Assembly: GCA_019113175.1 (NCBI GenBank)
Contig: DXHY01000029.1
Coordinates: forward strand, 1 to 64,000
Direction: 5' to 3'
Length of the DNA stretch: 64,000 bases
Source of the DNA: Candidatus Eisenbergiella stercoravium
GTDB lineage: Bacteria; Bacillota; Clostridia; Lachnospirales; Lachnospiraceae
The first letter of the stretch is position 1; every line of letters begins with the position of its first letter. This document shows, piece after piece, positions 1-8,324 of this stretch. A model generated the notes under the pieces. It had not been told where the DNA came from, did no database searches, and was given only the letters and a program-made list of their open reading frames with translations. Position numbers and translations under genes: made by a program.

Positions 1-44
1 TAAGTACCTTTTTTCAGATTGGATTTTTTTAAAAAGTAAGCCAT
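1..44 (-). CDS. Transposase, N-terminal fragment (runs off left edge)
   Basis: The reverse strand has an ATG at 44-42 preceded by a GGTGAGGTGA-type ribosome binding site. It reads MAYFLKKSNLKKGTY before the window ends. From memory this resembles the N-terminus of IS1634-type (DDE) transposases common in Lachnospiraceae; with only 14-15 residues that is a pattern match, not proof. A good sigma-A promoter lies directly upstream on the same strand. The remainder of the element and its right-hand terminal inverted repeat cannot be placed from here. Confidence 0.5.
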   Translation of the reverse strand, partial: MAYFLKKSNLKKGT

Positions 45-60
45 AAAATCACCTCACCCC

Positions 61-88
61 ATTATAGCACCATAACACCATTTTGCAA
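61..88 (-). promoter_or_regulatory. Sigma-A-like promoter of the left-edge transposase
   Basis: On the minus strand a TTGCAA -35 box (88-83) is followed after 16 bases by a perfect TATAAT -10 box (66-61). Transcription would start near position 55, just ahead of the putative transposase start codon. Confidence 0.55.
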
Positions 89-118
89 AGGAGTTAAAAA
101 ATATTTTGTCAAGTTTTT

Positions 119-150
119 GAAAAATAAAAAAAGCCAGCAAATATGCTGAC
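119..150 (-). terminator. Intrinsic terminator on the minus strand
   Basis: Read on the minus strand, GTCAGCA-TATT-TGCTGGC forms a short hairpin followed directly by a T-rich tract. It lies upstream of the transposase promoter, so it would shield the element from read-through transcription. No minus-strand gene feeding into it is visible. Bases 151-338 show no further gene. Confidence 0.5.
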
Positions 151-338
151 TGTAAGAATTCAGGAAAAGAATTACTCTGAAAGTATTATGGTGTTAAAAC
201 TGAAAGACGGGCAGAAAATGATTGAATATCTTTTTTTGTTATAGTATGATGGAGAAAAGCCGCGTTACGGCCGCTTTGGGAGGAAAACGGTCCACACAGC
301 GAAGAAAAGCCGTACCGGCGGAAGGTGAGGTGAAGGAT

Positions 339-782
339 ATGGACCAGGTTATTTTCTGGCTTGTTCTTCTGATCATTCTGGTTGTGATAGAAATTGCCAC
401 GCTGGGGCTGACGACCATCTGGTTTGCCGGAGGCTCGCTCATCGCGCTCATCGCGGCGGCCTTTGGAGCGCCGCTGTACCTTCAGATTGCGCTTTTTATC
501 GTGGTATCGGCAGTCCTTCTGTTTTTTACCAGACCTCTTGCAGTCAGGTATTTCAACAACGACCGGGTAAAGACGAATGCGGAGAGTCTGATCGGAAAGA
601 AAGCCGTGGTGGAGGAAGAGATTGACAATCTGAAACCATCCGGACTTGTGAATGTGAAGGGACAGGACTGGACGGCGCGGAGTACGCAGGACGATGTGGT
701 GATCCCGAAGGGGAAAGTGGTGTTCATCTGTGCAATCAGTGGCGTGAAGCTGATTGTGGAGGAAAGAAAGGAAGGGGAATGA
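339..782 (+). CDS. NfeD-like membrane protein with OB-fold domain
   Basis: A 147-residue protein starting MDQVIFWLVLL. The ATG at 339 was chosen because a GGTGAGGTGAAGG ribosome binding site sits just before it; an in-frame upstream ATG at 222 has none. Two or three hydrophobic helices occupy residues 1-65, followed by a soluble beta-rich C-terminus (about 80-145, containing ESLIGKKAVVEEEI) typical of the NfeD OB-fold. NfeD proteins are encoded next to SPFH-domain proteins and are thought to help scaffold membrane microdomains. The next gene starts one base after this stop codon and is such a protein, which supports the call. Confidence 0.88.
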   Translation: MDQVIFWLVLLIILVVIEIATLGLTTIWFAGGSLIALIAAAFGAPLYLQIALFIVVSAVLLFFTRPLAVRYFNNDRVKTNAESLIGKKAVVEEEIDNLKPSGLVNVKGQDWTARSTQDDVVIPKGKVVFICAISGVKLIVEERKEGE

Positions 783-783
783 G

Positions 784-1698
784 ATGATTATACTGCTGAT
801 TATTCTGATACTGATTATCGTGCTTCTGGCCTCCTGCATTAAGATCGTGCCGCAGGCACAGGCCTTTGTGGTGGAGCGCCTCGGCGCCTACCAGGGGACT
901 TGGAGCGTGGGCCTGAAGGTAAAGCTTCCCATCATTGACAAGGTGGTCCGGAAGGTTAACCTGAAGGAGCAGGTGGTGGATTTTGCGCCGCAGCCCGTGA
1001 TTACAAAAGATAACGTGACCATGCGGATCGATACGGTGGTGTTTTTCCAGATCACGGATCCCAAGCTGTATACCTACGGTGTGGAGAATCCCATCATGGC
1101 GATTGAAAACCTGACGGCGACCACCCTGAGAAATATCATCGGTGATCTGGAACTGGATCAGACGCTGACCTCGAGAGAAACCATCAATACCAAGATGCGC
1201 GCATCTCTGGACGTCGCAACGGATCCCTGGGGCATCAGGGTGACGAGAGTGGAGCTGAAGAACATCATTCCTCCGGCGGCCATCCAGGACGCCATGGAAA
1301 AGCAGATGAAGGCGGAACGCGAACGGCGTGAAGCGATCCTGCGTGCGGAAGGTGAGAAGAAGTCTACAATCCTTGTGGCGGAAGGTAAGAAGCAGTCCGC
1401 CATTCTGGAGGCGGAAGCGGAGAAGCAGTCTGCAATTCTGCGGGCAGAGGCGGAAAAGGAGAAGATGATCCGCGAAGCGGAAGGTGAGGCGGAGGCCATC
1501 CTGAAGGTGCAGCAGGCGACGGCGGACGGCATCCGGTTCATCCGGGAGGCGGGAGCCGATGAGGCAGTGCTGAAGCTGAGAGGGCTGGAAGCCTTTGAGA
1601 AGGCGGCGGACGGCAAGGCGACGAAGATCATCATCCCTGCCGAAATTCAGAGCCTGGCAGGAGTGCTCGCATCCGCAAAAGAGGTGCTGAATTCCTGA
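784..1698 (+). CDS. SPFH/stomatin-like membrane protein (band 7 family)
   Basis: 304 residues. An N-terminal hydrophobic anchor (MIILLIILILIIVLLASC) is followed by a band 7/SPFH domain (about 25-180, with VVERLGAYQGTW and FAPQPVITKDNVTM) and an Ala/Glu/Lys-rich coiled coil (about 185-260) containing near-repeats of AEGEKKSAIL. The layout matches the QmcA/HflK-C/paraslipin branch. It is translationally coupled to the NfeD-like gene, a well-known pairing. Proteins of this type oligomerise at the membrane and influence quality control; the exact role here is not evident. The start at 784 is preferred over an upstream in-frame start at 754 inside the neighbour. Confidence 0.9.
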   Translation: MIILLIILILIIVLLASCIKIVPQAQAFVVERLGAYQGTWSVGLKVKLPIIDKVVRKVNLKEQVVDFAPQPVITKDNVTMRIDTVVFFQITDPKLYTYGVENPIMAIENLTATTLRNIIGDLELDQTLTSRETINTKMRASLDVATDPWGIRVTRVELKNIIPPAAIQDAMEKQMKAERERREAILRAEGEKKSTILVAEGKKQSAILEAEAEKQSAILRAEAEKEKMIREAEGEAEAILKVQQATADGIRFIREAGADEAVLKLRGLEAFEKAADGKATKIIIPAEIQSLAGVLASAKEVLNS

Positions 1699-1994
1699 CC
1701 GGAAAGAAACGAAAGAAAGCTGAGGGGGTTCTGCATCGATGCTGATGCGGGACCTCCTGTTGATGAGAAGGAACTGGCTGATGCAGGGGGCCGGAATAAA
1801 ATGGCCGCCTGCCGCTGTATAAAAAAGAGGTCAGTAGTGTGAAAAATAAGCCCGATGGCTTATTCTTTCACAGCAAAGCGAAGCTTTGCAGCAATTATGT
1901 GCCGGAGCGTCACAAATTGCTCTGATGGCAGAAGAGAAATCGCATTCGCGATTTCTCTTCGCCCCGTCGCTTACGCTCCGGAATGGAGATTAAA
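1699..1994. other. Gap before argF with stacked hairpins
   Basis: No gene is visible. Three inverted repeats follow one another: 1845-1864 (AATAAGCC/GGCTTATT), 1873-1889 (GCAAAG/CTTTGC) and a larger element at 1902-1981 with outer CCGGAGCGT/ACGCTCCGG arms. The large element encloses a 13-bp perfect stem (1931-1943 with 1948-1960, loop ATTC). None is followed by a T-run, so they are not ordinary terminators. The last arm ends next to the argF ribosome binding site. Confidence 0.6.
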
Positions 1995-3002
1995 ATGGAT
2001 TTAAAAGGACGTCATTTTCTGAAACTGCTGGATTATACGCCGGAGGAGATCGAATACCTGCTCGATCTTGCGGCGGATCTGAAGGAAAAAAAGAAACAGG
2101 GCATTCCGGTGGATGTTTTTCATGGAAAGAATATTGCCCTGATTTTTGAAAAAACGAGTACCAGAACCCGCTGCTCCTTTGAGGTGGCAGCCCATGATCT
2201 GGGGCTTGGAACCACCTATCTGGATCCTTCAGGCTCTCAGATCGGAAAGAAGGAGAGCATTGCGGACACGGCAAGGGTTCTGGGAAGAATGTATGAGGGA
2301 ATTGAATACCGCGGTTTCGGACAGGATATTGTGGAGGAACTGGCAGCTTATGCGGGCGTTCCGGTATGGAACGGCCTGACCAATGAGTTTCATCCCACAC
2401 AGATGCTGGCGGATCTTCTGACCATCCGGGAGCATCTGGGAAGGCTGAAGGGCGTGAAGCTGGTGTACATGGGCGACGCGAGATACAACATGGGCAATTC
2501 CTATATGGTTGCCTGCGCCAAAATGGGCATGCATTTTACGGCCTGCGCGCCGAAGGAATATTTCCCTTCCGAGGAGCTGGTGGAGAAGTGCCGGAAGATC
2601 GCCGCGCAGACGGGAGCTTCCATCACCCTGACGGAGGACGCCATGGAGGGAACGAAGGGCGCGGATGTGATCTGCACGGACGTGTGGGTTTCCATGGGAG
2701 AGCCGGACAGCGTCTGGGAGGAACGCATCGAGCTTCTTTCTCCCTACCAGGTCAACCGCCGCATCATGGAAAACGCGGACGACGGAAAGGAAGGAAGCAC
2801 GCTTTTCATGCACTGCCTGCCTGCCTTCCATGATCTGAAGACCACCATCGGAAAGGAAATCGGAGAAAAGTTCGGCATCAGCGAGATGGAGGTGACGGAC
2901 GAGGTGTTTGAATCCCCCGCTTCCGTGGTTTTTGACGAGGCGGAAAACCGGATGCACACCATTAAAGCTGTTATCGCCGCCACGCTTGGCTGGCAGGACT
3001 GA
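1995..3002 (+). CDS. argF: Ornithine carbamoyltransferase
   Basis: 335 residues. It transfers the carbamoyl group from carbamoyl phosphate to ornithine to give citrulline, in arginine synthesis or, in reverse, in the arginine deiminase pathway. Carbamoyl-phosphate-binding STRTR lies at residues 55-59, HPTQ at 133-136, the ornithine-loop SMG at 233-235 and the catalytic HCLP at 273-276, all intact and at family spacing. The ATG at 1995 is preferred because GGAG lies seven bases upstream; an in-frame ATG at 1983 overlaps that site. It stands alone without other arginine genes and is followed 17 bases later by birA, so biosynthetic or catabolic use cannot be told from context. Confidence 0.95.
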   Translation: MDLKGRHFLKLLDYTPEEIEYLLDLAADLKEKKKQGIPVDVFHGKNIALIFEKTSTRTRCSFEVAAHDLGLGTTYLDPSGSQIGKKESIADTARVLGRMYEGIEYRGFGQDIVEELAAYAGVPVWNGLTNEFHPTQMLADLLTIREHLGRLKGVKLVYMGDARYNMGNSYMVACAKMGMHFTACAPKEYFPSEELVEKCRKIAAQTGASITLTEDAMEGTKGADVICTDVWVSMGEPDSVWEERIELLSPYQVNRRIMENADDGKEGSTLFMHCLPAFHDLKTTIGKEIGEKFGISEMEVTDEVFESPASVVFDEAENRMHTIKAVIAATLGWQD

Positions 3003-3019
3003 GCCGGAGGAAGTTTGCT

Positions 3020-4000
3020 TTGAGAAAAACGGAAGTTCTCACGCTCCTTCGGGAAAGTACGGACTATCTGTCCGGACAGGAGCTGTGCGGCAGACTGGGC
3101 GTTTCCAGAACGGCCGTGTGGAAAATCATCAATCAGTTAAAGGAAGAAGGCTATGAGATCGAGGCGGTGCAGAACAGAGGCTACCGTCTGATCGCGTCTC
3201 CGGATCTGCTGGGAGAAAGCGAGATCAAAAGCCGCCTGCATACCCGGTGGGCGGGGAAAGAGCTGATCTTCCGGCCTGTGACGGGCTCCACCAACATCGA
3301 CGCCAAAGCGGCGGCTGAGGAAGGAGCGCCGGAGGGCACGCTTGTGGTGACGGAACAGCAGGAGGCCGGACGGGGAAGAAGAGGCCGCGGCTGGTTTTCA
3401 CCGGAGGGCTGCAACCTGTATTTTACCCTTCTGCTGCGCCCTGAATGTGCGCCGGATCAGGCATGCATGCTCACGCTGGTGATGGCGCTTGCAGTAGCCG
3501 GGGCAGTGAGACAGCTGGGGCTTGATGCCGGAATCAAGTGGCCGAACGACGTGGTGATCGCCGGGAAAAAGGTATGCGGCATTCTCACGGAAATGAGCGC
3601 GGAGCCGGACTTTATCCATTACGTGGTCATCGGCACGGGCGTAAATGTGAATCAGGAAACGTTTCCGGAAGAAATTGCCGGTACGGCTACCTCTCTTCGG
3701 ATCGAAAAGGGGGAACGCATCAAACGGGCGGAGCTGCTCGCGGCGGTGATGGAGCATTTTGAGCGCGCCTATGAAACCTTCCGCGCTTCCTGGGATCTGT
3801 CCGGACTGGCGGCGGAGTACGAGAGCCTGCTTCTGAATAAGGACAGGCCTGTCCGGGTGTTGGACCCGAAGGGAGCCTTTGAAGGAACCGCGAGAGGAAT
3901 CAATGAGAAGGGAGAGCTGCTTGTGGAGCGGCAGGATGGCAGCGTGGAGCGCGTGTATGCGGGAGAGGTGTCCGTGCGAGGCGTTTACGGATATGTCTGA
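3020..4000 (+). CDS. birA: Bifunctional biotin operon repressor / biotin-protein ligase
   Basis: 326 residues with a TTG start preceded by GGAGG. Residues 1-60 form a winged helix-turn-helix (GVSRTAVWKIINQLKEEGY), so this is the bifunctional type that can also repress transcription. The ligase domain carries the biotinyl-AMP-binding loop GRGRRGR (117-123) and KWPNDV (173-178); the SH3-like C-terminal domain is present at about 275-325. It activates biotin with ATP and attaches it to a lysine of carboxylase carrier proteins. A carboxyltransferase subunit lies at 10.0 kb, but no biotin carrier protein or biotin synthesis gene is in the window. Confidence 0.95.
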   Translation: MRKTEVLTLLRESTDYLSGQELCGRLGVSRTAVWKIINQLKEEGYEIEAVQNRGYRLIASPDLLGESEIKSRLHTRWAGKELIFRPVTGSTNIDAKAAAEEGAPEGTLVVTEQQEAGRGRRGRGWFSPEGCNLYFTLLLRPECAPDQACMLTLVMALAVAGAVRQLGLDAGIKWPNDVVIAGKKVCGILTEMSAEPDFIHYVVIGTGVNVNQETFPEEIAGTATSLRIEKGERIKRAELLAAVMEHFERAYETFRASWDLSGLAAEYESLLLNKDRPVRVLDPKGAFEGTARGINEKGELLVERQDGSVERVYAGEVSVRGVYGYV

Positions 4001-4010
4001 ACCGGCTGCC

Positions 4011-4041
4011 CTTACAGTGCTGCCGAAGGCTGAACTGTAAC
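4011..4041. repeat. Short palindromic repeat, copy A
   Basis: A 31-base imperfect palindrome centred on CTGCCGAAGGCTG and flanked by TTACAG/CTGTAA, just after birA. It differs at two positions from 5469-5499. Its end sequence is shared with the larger elements at 5348-5499 and 18120-18214, so it looks like the minimal member of an intergenic palindrome family. Confidence 0.7.
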
Positions 4042-4070
4042 CGGAGGCCGGGAGGAAAGGAAAGAGAGCA

Positions 4071-4466
4071 TTGACGACGGAAAACAGGGAACATGAGAAT
4101 CAGGCGGACCGCAGGGATAAAGCGGGGCGGGTGGTGCTCTGCGGAGCGAATTCCTATGAACAGAAATATTTTTTTAACCCGGATTTCAAAAAACTGCCCC
4201 AGTCCGTTCAGGATGAGCTGCATATCATCTGCGTGCTGTTTACGGAAGAAGTGGGCGGTATTTTCACCATTCTTTTTGAAGCTGACGGCGGCGTAACGCT
4301 GGAGACACAGGCGTCGGAGGAGGATTATCTCTACGACGAGGTGAGCGCCGGGCTTATGCTCGGTGAGATCCGCAGAAAACGCAGGGAACTTCTGGAATCC
4401 CTGAGCCTGTATTACCGGGCAGCGGTTCTGAAGGAAGATGTGGGAGACCTGCTGGAGGAGGAATGA
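4071..4466 (+). CDS. Small conserved protein, DUF6145-like
   Basis: 131 residues, TTG start, downstream of a GGAGGAAAGGAAAGAG stretch. After a charged N-terminus the protein reads VVLCGANSYEQKYFFN...QDELHIICVLFTEEVGG, then ends in a helical segment (RRKRRELLESLSLYYRAAVL). I recall this pattern from DUF6145 proteins of Lachnospiraceae; the assignment is from memory. No catalytic motif, signal peptide or membrane helix is visible. It sits between birA and coaX, two cofactor genes, but nothing links it to either pathway beyond position. Confidence 0.7.
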   Translation: MTTENREHENQADRRDKAGRVVLCGANSYEQKYFFNPDFKKLPQSVQDELHIICVLFTEEVGGIFTILFEADGGVTLETQASEEDYLYDEVSAGLMLGEIRRKRRELLESLSLYYRAAVLKEDVGDLLEEE

Positions 4467-4574
4467 AGCGGCGATTTTCGGGATCATTGATTCCAGATAC
4501 AGGTGAATCCGGGAATCGGTGATTCCCGCCGGATGGTTTGGATGCGGCCCGGAGCGGCAGAAAGGACAAGGGGT

Positions 4575-5345
4575 ATGATTTTAGCGATTGATGTGGGAAA
4601 TACGAATATTACCTGCGGGGTATACGATGGGAAAAAGCTGGTGACCACCTTCCGTATGATGTCGAAGACAGCACATACCTCGGATGAATACGGGATGAAC
4701 ATCCGCCAGCTTCTGATGTTCGATGGAATTACAAAGGAACAGATCGAAGGAACGATTGTGGCGAGCGTGGTTCCAAACATCATGCATTCGCTGATCGGCG
4801 GGATTACCCGCTATCTGGAAACAACGCCGCTGATCGTGGGCGTGGGAACCAAAACGGGAATCCGGATCGTGACGGAAAATCCGAAGGAAATCGGAGCGGA
4901 CCGGATCGTGGATGCGGTAGCCGCCTATGAAAAGTACGGCGGCCCCGTACTGGTACTGGACTTCGGCACGGCGACCACCTATGACTATGTAACGGGAGAC
5001 GGGTGCTTCGCGGCGGGCATTACGGCGCCGGGCATCCGGATGTGCGCCAAGGCGCTGTGGGAGGATACCGCCAGGCTTCCTGTGGTGGAGATCAAAAAGC
5101 CGAAGAGCATTCTGGCCCAGGAGACCATCTCCAGCATGCAGGCGGGCCTGATGTTCGGCCAGATCGGACAGACGGAATACATCGTCAACATGGTGAAGAA
5201 GGAGACCGGAATTCCGGACATGAAGGTGGTTGCCACCGGCGGACTGGGGCGGATTATCTCCGACGAGACGGATGTGATCGACATCTATGACAGCTCCCTC
5301 ACGCTGGACGGCCTGCAGCTGATTTATGAAAAGAACCGGAAATGA
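4575..5345 (+). CDS. coaX: Type III pantothenate kinase
   Basis: 256 residues starting [11 protein letters not shown]. It phosphorylates pantothenate with ATP, the first step of coenzyme A synthesis; type III enzymes are not inhibited by CoA. The ASKHA-fold phosphate loop DVGNTN is at residues 6-11, GADR at 107-110 and DFGTATT at 129-135. An upstream in-frame start at 4503 would add 24 residues ahead of the conserved N-terminus and is rejected. A short perfect hairpin (CGGGAATC/GATTCCCG) lies about 65 bases upstream. The gene ends three bases before a 152-base palindromic element. Confidence 0.95.
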   Translation: MILAIDVGNTNITCGVYDGKKLVTTFRMMSKTAHTSDEYGMNIRQLLMFDGITKEQIEGTIVASVVPNIMHSLIGGITRYLETTPLIVGVGTKTGIRIVTENPKEIGADRIVDAVAAYEKYGGPVLVLDFGTATTYDYVTGDGCFAAGITAPGIRMCAKALWEDTARLPVVEIKKPKSILAQETISSMQAGLMFGQIGQTEYIVNMVKKETGIPDMKVVATGGLGRIISDETDVIDIYDSSLTLDGLQLIYEKNRK

Positions 5346-5347
5346 CG

Positions 5348-5499
5348 GTTACTATTCAGCCAGGTCTGCGCATTTACTGCGCAGACCGTACGAAAACGGT
5401 ACGGCTGGAAGCATCCGGCCCATCGCTGCACGATAAAGCGAGTGTTGCGATTGGAATGGCCGGATGCCGTTACAGTTCTGCCGAAGGCTGAACTGTAAC
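5348..5499. repeat. 152-bp intergenic element with related inverted ends
   Basis: The left end GTTACTATTCAGCC (5348-5361) matches, inverted, the right end GGCTGAACTGTAAC (5486-5499) at 12 of 14 positions. Inside are a perfect 10-bp hairpin (5363-5372 with 5378-5387), a 10-bp stem (5411-5420 with 5458-5467) and a terminal hairpin (5469-5478 with 5490-5499). There is no open reading frame and no T-run. It fills almost the entire gap between coaX and dusB. Confidence 0.75.
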
Positions 5500-5527
5500 A
5501 GATGACGCGCGCAAAACAGAGGTAAGG

Positions 5528-6484
5528 ATGGATAAGCTTCAGATCGGAAATGTGACTTTGGACAACCGGGTGATTCTTGCACCAATGGCAGGGGTAAGCG
5601 ACCTGCCATTTCGTCTGCTCTGCAGACAGCAGGGGGCGGGGCTGGTGTGCAGCGAAATGGTGAGCGCCAAAGCCATTTATTATAAGAATAAGAACACGGA
5701 GGGCCTTCTGGAAATCCATGAACAGGAGGGCCCTGTTTCTCTGCAGCTTTTCGGCAGCGAGCCGGAGCTGATGGCGCAGATGGCGCAGAAAATCGAAGAA
5801 CGCCCCTTTGCCATTCTGGATATCAATATGGGCTGTCCCGTGCCCAAGGTGGTAAACAACGGAGAGGGTTCCGCGCTGATGAAGGATCCCCTTCTGGCAG
5901 GACGGATCATCTCCACGGTGGCGGGGGCAGTGAAGAAGCCGGTGACGGTGAAGATCCGCAAGGGCTTTGACGAGGAACACGTCAATGCGGTGGAGCTGGC
6001 CCATATCGCGCAGGAGAGCGGCGCGGCAGCCATCACCGTGCATGGTCGGACCAGACAGCAGTTTTATTCCGGAAAGGCGGACTGGGACATCATTGCCCGC
6101 GTGAAGGCAGCGGTAAAGATCCCTGTGATCGGAAACGGAGACGTGACGGACCCGGAGTCCGCCAGACGCCTGCTTGCGCAGACCGGCTGCGACGGGGTGG
6201 CCATCGGCCGCGCCGCACGAGGAAACCCGTGGATTTTCGGAAGGACGGCACATTATCTGGAAACCGGAGAACTGCTCCCCGGCCCTTCGGCAGAAGAGCT
6301 CCGGGAAATGATACTGCGCCACGCAGCCCTGCTGGTACAGTATAAGGGAGAGCATACGGCGATCCTGGAGATGAGAAAGCATGTGGGATGGTACACTGCG
6401 GGCTGGCCGGGGTCGTCAAAGCTGCGGGAACGGGTCAACCGGATGGAAACCATGGAGGAACTGAAAGCACTTTTTCAGGAATGA
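5528..6484 (+). CDS. dusB: tRNA-dihydrouridine synthase
   Basis: 318 residues. This flavoenzyme reduces specific uridines of tRNA to dihydrouridine. The TIM-barrel N-terminus has VILAPMAGVSDLPFR; the catalytic cysteine is C103 in NMGCPVPKV, and HGRTR at 172-176 is part of the FMN/tRNA site. GNGDV and GRAARGNPWIF continue the FMN-binding barrel, and a helical tRNA-recognition domain ends the protein. A GAGGTAAGG ribosome binding site precedes the ATG. The combination dusB, hypothetical, greA looks like one transcription unit. Confidence 0.95.
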   Translation: MDKLQIGNVTLDNRVILAPMAGVSDLPFRLLCRQQGAGLVCSEMVSAKAIYYKNKNTEGLLEIHEQEGPVSLQLFGSEPELMAQMAQKIEERPFAILDINMGCPVPKVVNNGEGSALMKDPLLAGRIISTVAGAVKKPVTVKIRKGFDEEHVNAVELAHIAQESGAAAITVHGRTRQQFYSGKADWDIIARVKAAVKIPVIGNGDVTDPESARRLLAQTGCDGVAIGRAARGNPWIFGRTAHYLETGELLPGPSAEELREMILRHAALLVQYKGEHTAILEMRKHVGWYTAGWPGSSKLRERVNRMETMEELKALFQE

Positions 6485-6512
6485 AACGCATGCGGCCGGC
6501 ATACTCTGAACT

Positions 6513-7373
6513 ATGGAATATCTGGACGCATATCTTTTGAAGGAAAAAAAGAAAAGACCGGTGCTGTTTCCGGACTTTGAGAGGCCGGAGCAGTTTGCAG
6601 ATACGGATGGGGAGGTGGAGATCACCTTCCTTCTTCTGCCTTCACGCTGGCTGAGAAGACCGAAACGGCTCACAAAAAGGCTCGCCCGTATGACGCGCCG
6701 TTATCCTCCCCGGGGGCAGGTCTGGTATGAGGACAGGCTTCAGGAGGCGCTTGCGGAAGGGGCAGGGCATGCGGGTGGGCTGCCGCATGCCGATGGGACA
6801 GGGCATGCCGATGGGGCGGGGCATGCCGATGGGACTCTGAATGCGGTTCCCTGGGGACTGTTCTGGATGGCGCGTTTCTACCGGGAGCAGCCCTTTCGGG
6901 ACAATCTGATCGTTTTGCTTCCGGATTTCCCGGAGGAGGAGCCGGAACGGATTTTGATGCGCCAGGAGGAATGGATGCGGGAATTTCTGGGGAAGGCTTA
7001 TGAAAAACTGAACGGCCTTCTGCTGGTCAGTACGGCAATTCCCGAGAGCGTGGGAAGCCTGCCCCTGACGGAAAAGCATGCATACTATGAGCACATTTAT
7101 CAGGATACGGGCCTTCCCGTCATCGGTGTCGGAAGACTGCCGGATTATTCCCGAGGAAAGGCATCCGGACGGACGGTCTGTGTGGATGCCGGACAGAAGG
7201 GCCCGGTTCCCTTCCGCAGCCTTCCGGAGAAGACGATCTATCTGGATATGACCTCTGACCCGGAAAAAGCGCGGCTGCTGCACGCAAAGAGAGGGGATGT
7301 CTGTTACAGAAGCCTTCGGATGTACCTTGACACCTTTGTGAGAAAAAGGTATAATACGAACCGTTGTAAATAA
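6513..7373 (+). CDS. Hypothetical protein with GHADGT-type tandem repeat
   Basis: 286 residues; I do not recognise a family. The protein is soluble, without signal peptide or membrane helix, and rich in Arg, Pro and Trp. Residues 85-108 consist of a hexapeptide repeat (GHADGT-like) made by four 18-bp DNA units. The C-terminal part reads LYLDMTSDPEKARLLHAKRGDVCYRSLRMYLDTFVRKRYNTN-like text, suggesting an alpha/beta domain. It lies 28 bases after dusB and 63 before greA. Its position between two RNA-related genes is suggestive only. Confidence 0.75.
   Translation: MEYLDAYLLKEKKKRPVLFPDFERPEQFADTDGEVEITFLLLPSRWLRRPKRLTKRLARMTRRYPPRGQVWYEDRLQEALAEGAGHAGGLPHADGTGHADGAGHADGTLNAVPWGLFWMARFYREQPFRDNLIVLLPDFPEEEPERILMRQEEWMREFLGKAYEKLNGLLLVSTAIPESVGSLPLTEKHAYYEHIYQDTGLPVIGVGRLPDYSRGKASGRTVCVDAGQKGPVPFRSLPEKTIYLDMTSDPEKARLLHAKRGDVCYRSLRMYLDTFVRKRYNTNRCK
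6767..6838 (+). repeat. Four-unit 18-bp in-frame tandem repeat
   Basis: Four consecutive 18-base units begin GCATGC; units 2 to 4 share GCATGCCGATGGG. Because 18 is a multiple of three, gain or loss of units keeps the reading frame and changes only the length of the GHADGT stretch. Confidence 0.85.
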
Positions 7374-7436
7374 GAAGGAATAAGGCCGCCGGCAGCTGCC
7401 GCCCGGGGCTTTCGCAATGAAGAAACAGGAAAGGGA

Positions 7437-7925
7437 ATGAAGATGGAAGAGAAAAAGAATATCCTTACCTATGAAGGGCTCCGTAAATATGAAGATGAGC
7501 TTCATGAACTGAAGGTTGTAAAAAGGCAGGAAGTGGCACAGAAAATTAAGGAAGCCAGAGAGCAGGGAGACCTGTCCGAGAATGCGGAATATGATGCGGC
7601 GAAGGATGAACAGCGCGACATTGAAGCGAGAATCGAGGAACTGGAAAAGATCCTGAAGAATGCTGAGGTCGTGGTGGAGGACGAGGTGGATCTGGAGAAG
7701 ATCAACATCGGCTGCCGCGTGAAGATTCTGGATCTGGAATATAATGAGGAGCTGGAGTATAAGATTGTCGGCTCCACCGAGGCTAACAGCCTGAAGGGAA
7801 AGATTTCCAATGAGTCTCCCGTCGGAAAGGCGCTGATCGGCGCGAAGGTCGGAGATATCGTGAACGTGGAGACCCAGGTAGGGGTTCTGCAGTATAAGGT
7901 GCTTGAGATTCAGCGTTCCAACTGA
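7437..7925 (+). CDS. greA: Transcription elongation factor GreA
   Basis: 162 residues. GreA enters the RNA polymerase secondary channel and stimulates cleavage of backtracked RNA. The N-terminal antiparallel coiled coil (about 10-80) carries the acidic tip LSENAEYDAAKDEQ, and the C-terminal FKBP-like domain (about 85-160) contains SPVGKALIGAKVGD. The start could be the ATG at 7437 or, with better spacing from AAAGGG, the ATG at 7443. A strong terminator follows. Confidence 0.95.
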   Translation: MKMEEKKNILTYEGLRKYEDELHELKVVKRQEVAQKIKEAREQGDLSENAEYDAAKDEQRDIEARIEELEKILKNAEVVVEDEVDLEKINIGCRVKILDLEYNEELEYKIVGSTEANSLKGKISNESPVGKALIGAKVGDIVNVETQVGVLQYKVLEIQRSN

Positions 7926-7960
7926 GAACGGACTTGAAAACCAGGAAATTTTCTGAGGAG

Positions 7961-7987
7961 GGTCTGCCGGAAACGGCAGACCTTTTA
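7961..7987 (+). terminator. greA terminator
   Basis: GGTCTGCCG-GAAA-CGGCAGACC followed by TTTTA: a perfect 9-bp stem with a GAAA tetraloop. Confidence 0.85.
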
Positions 7988-8324
7988 TGTAGTAAAAGCA
8001 GGTGCCGATACCGTCCGCAGATTCACGAAAAAAGGGGAGGCCAGCCCGGCCTCAGAAAATGGAAATAATTTATAAATATTTATAAATTCACAATATTTAG
8101 TAAATTCTGGAAGAACTGAAGTGTCTTATATGGCACTCGGGTAGTACGACTCTTCAAGTTTTCTGCCAACTGTTAACATTTTATGGGAAATTATGACCAA
8201 TTTCTTAAAATAACCGAAATCCAGTATATTTTTTCAAAGAGTTATTGCAAAATGAAAGGAAAGTAGTGTACAATAAACAAATACGAAATCTATAAGGGTC
8301 GCAAGGTAATGGAGGGATTTTATA
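7988..8324. other. AT-rich gap with a 22-bp perfect palindrome and a folded segment
   Basis: No gene is visible. A GAGGCC/GGCCTC hairpin lies at 8037-8053; read on the minus strand it is followed by a T-run. A perfect 22-bp AT palindrome lies at 8067-8088. Bases 8107-8168 contain complementary arms (TGGAAGAACTGAAG against CTTCAAGTTTTCTGCCA) enclosing a smaller hairpin, which could be an RNA structure. The promoter of the next gene is at 8245-8274. Confidence 0.55.
8245..8274 (+). promoter_or_regulatory. Promoter of the small HTH gene
   Basis: TTGCAA (8245-8250), an 18-base spacer and TACAAT (8269-8274). The start codon follows about 50 bases downstream behind GGAGGG. Confidence 0.6.

Noticed and set aside
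5348-5499. Riboswitch between coaX and dusB
   Set aside because: No known aptamer core, no terminator/antiterminator pair, and the ends are shared with elements in unrelated contexts, so a dispersed repeat fits better.
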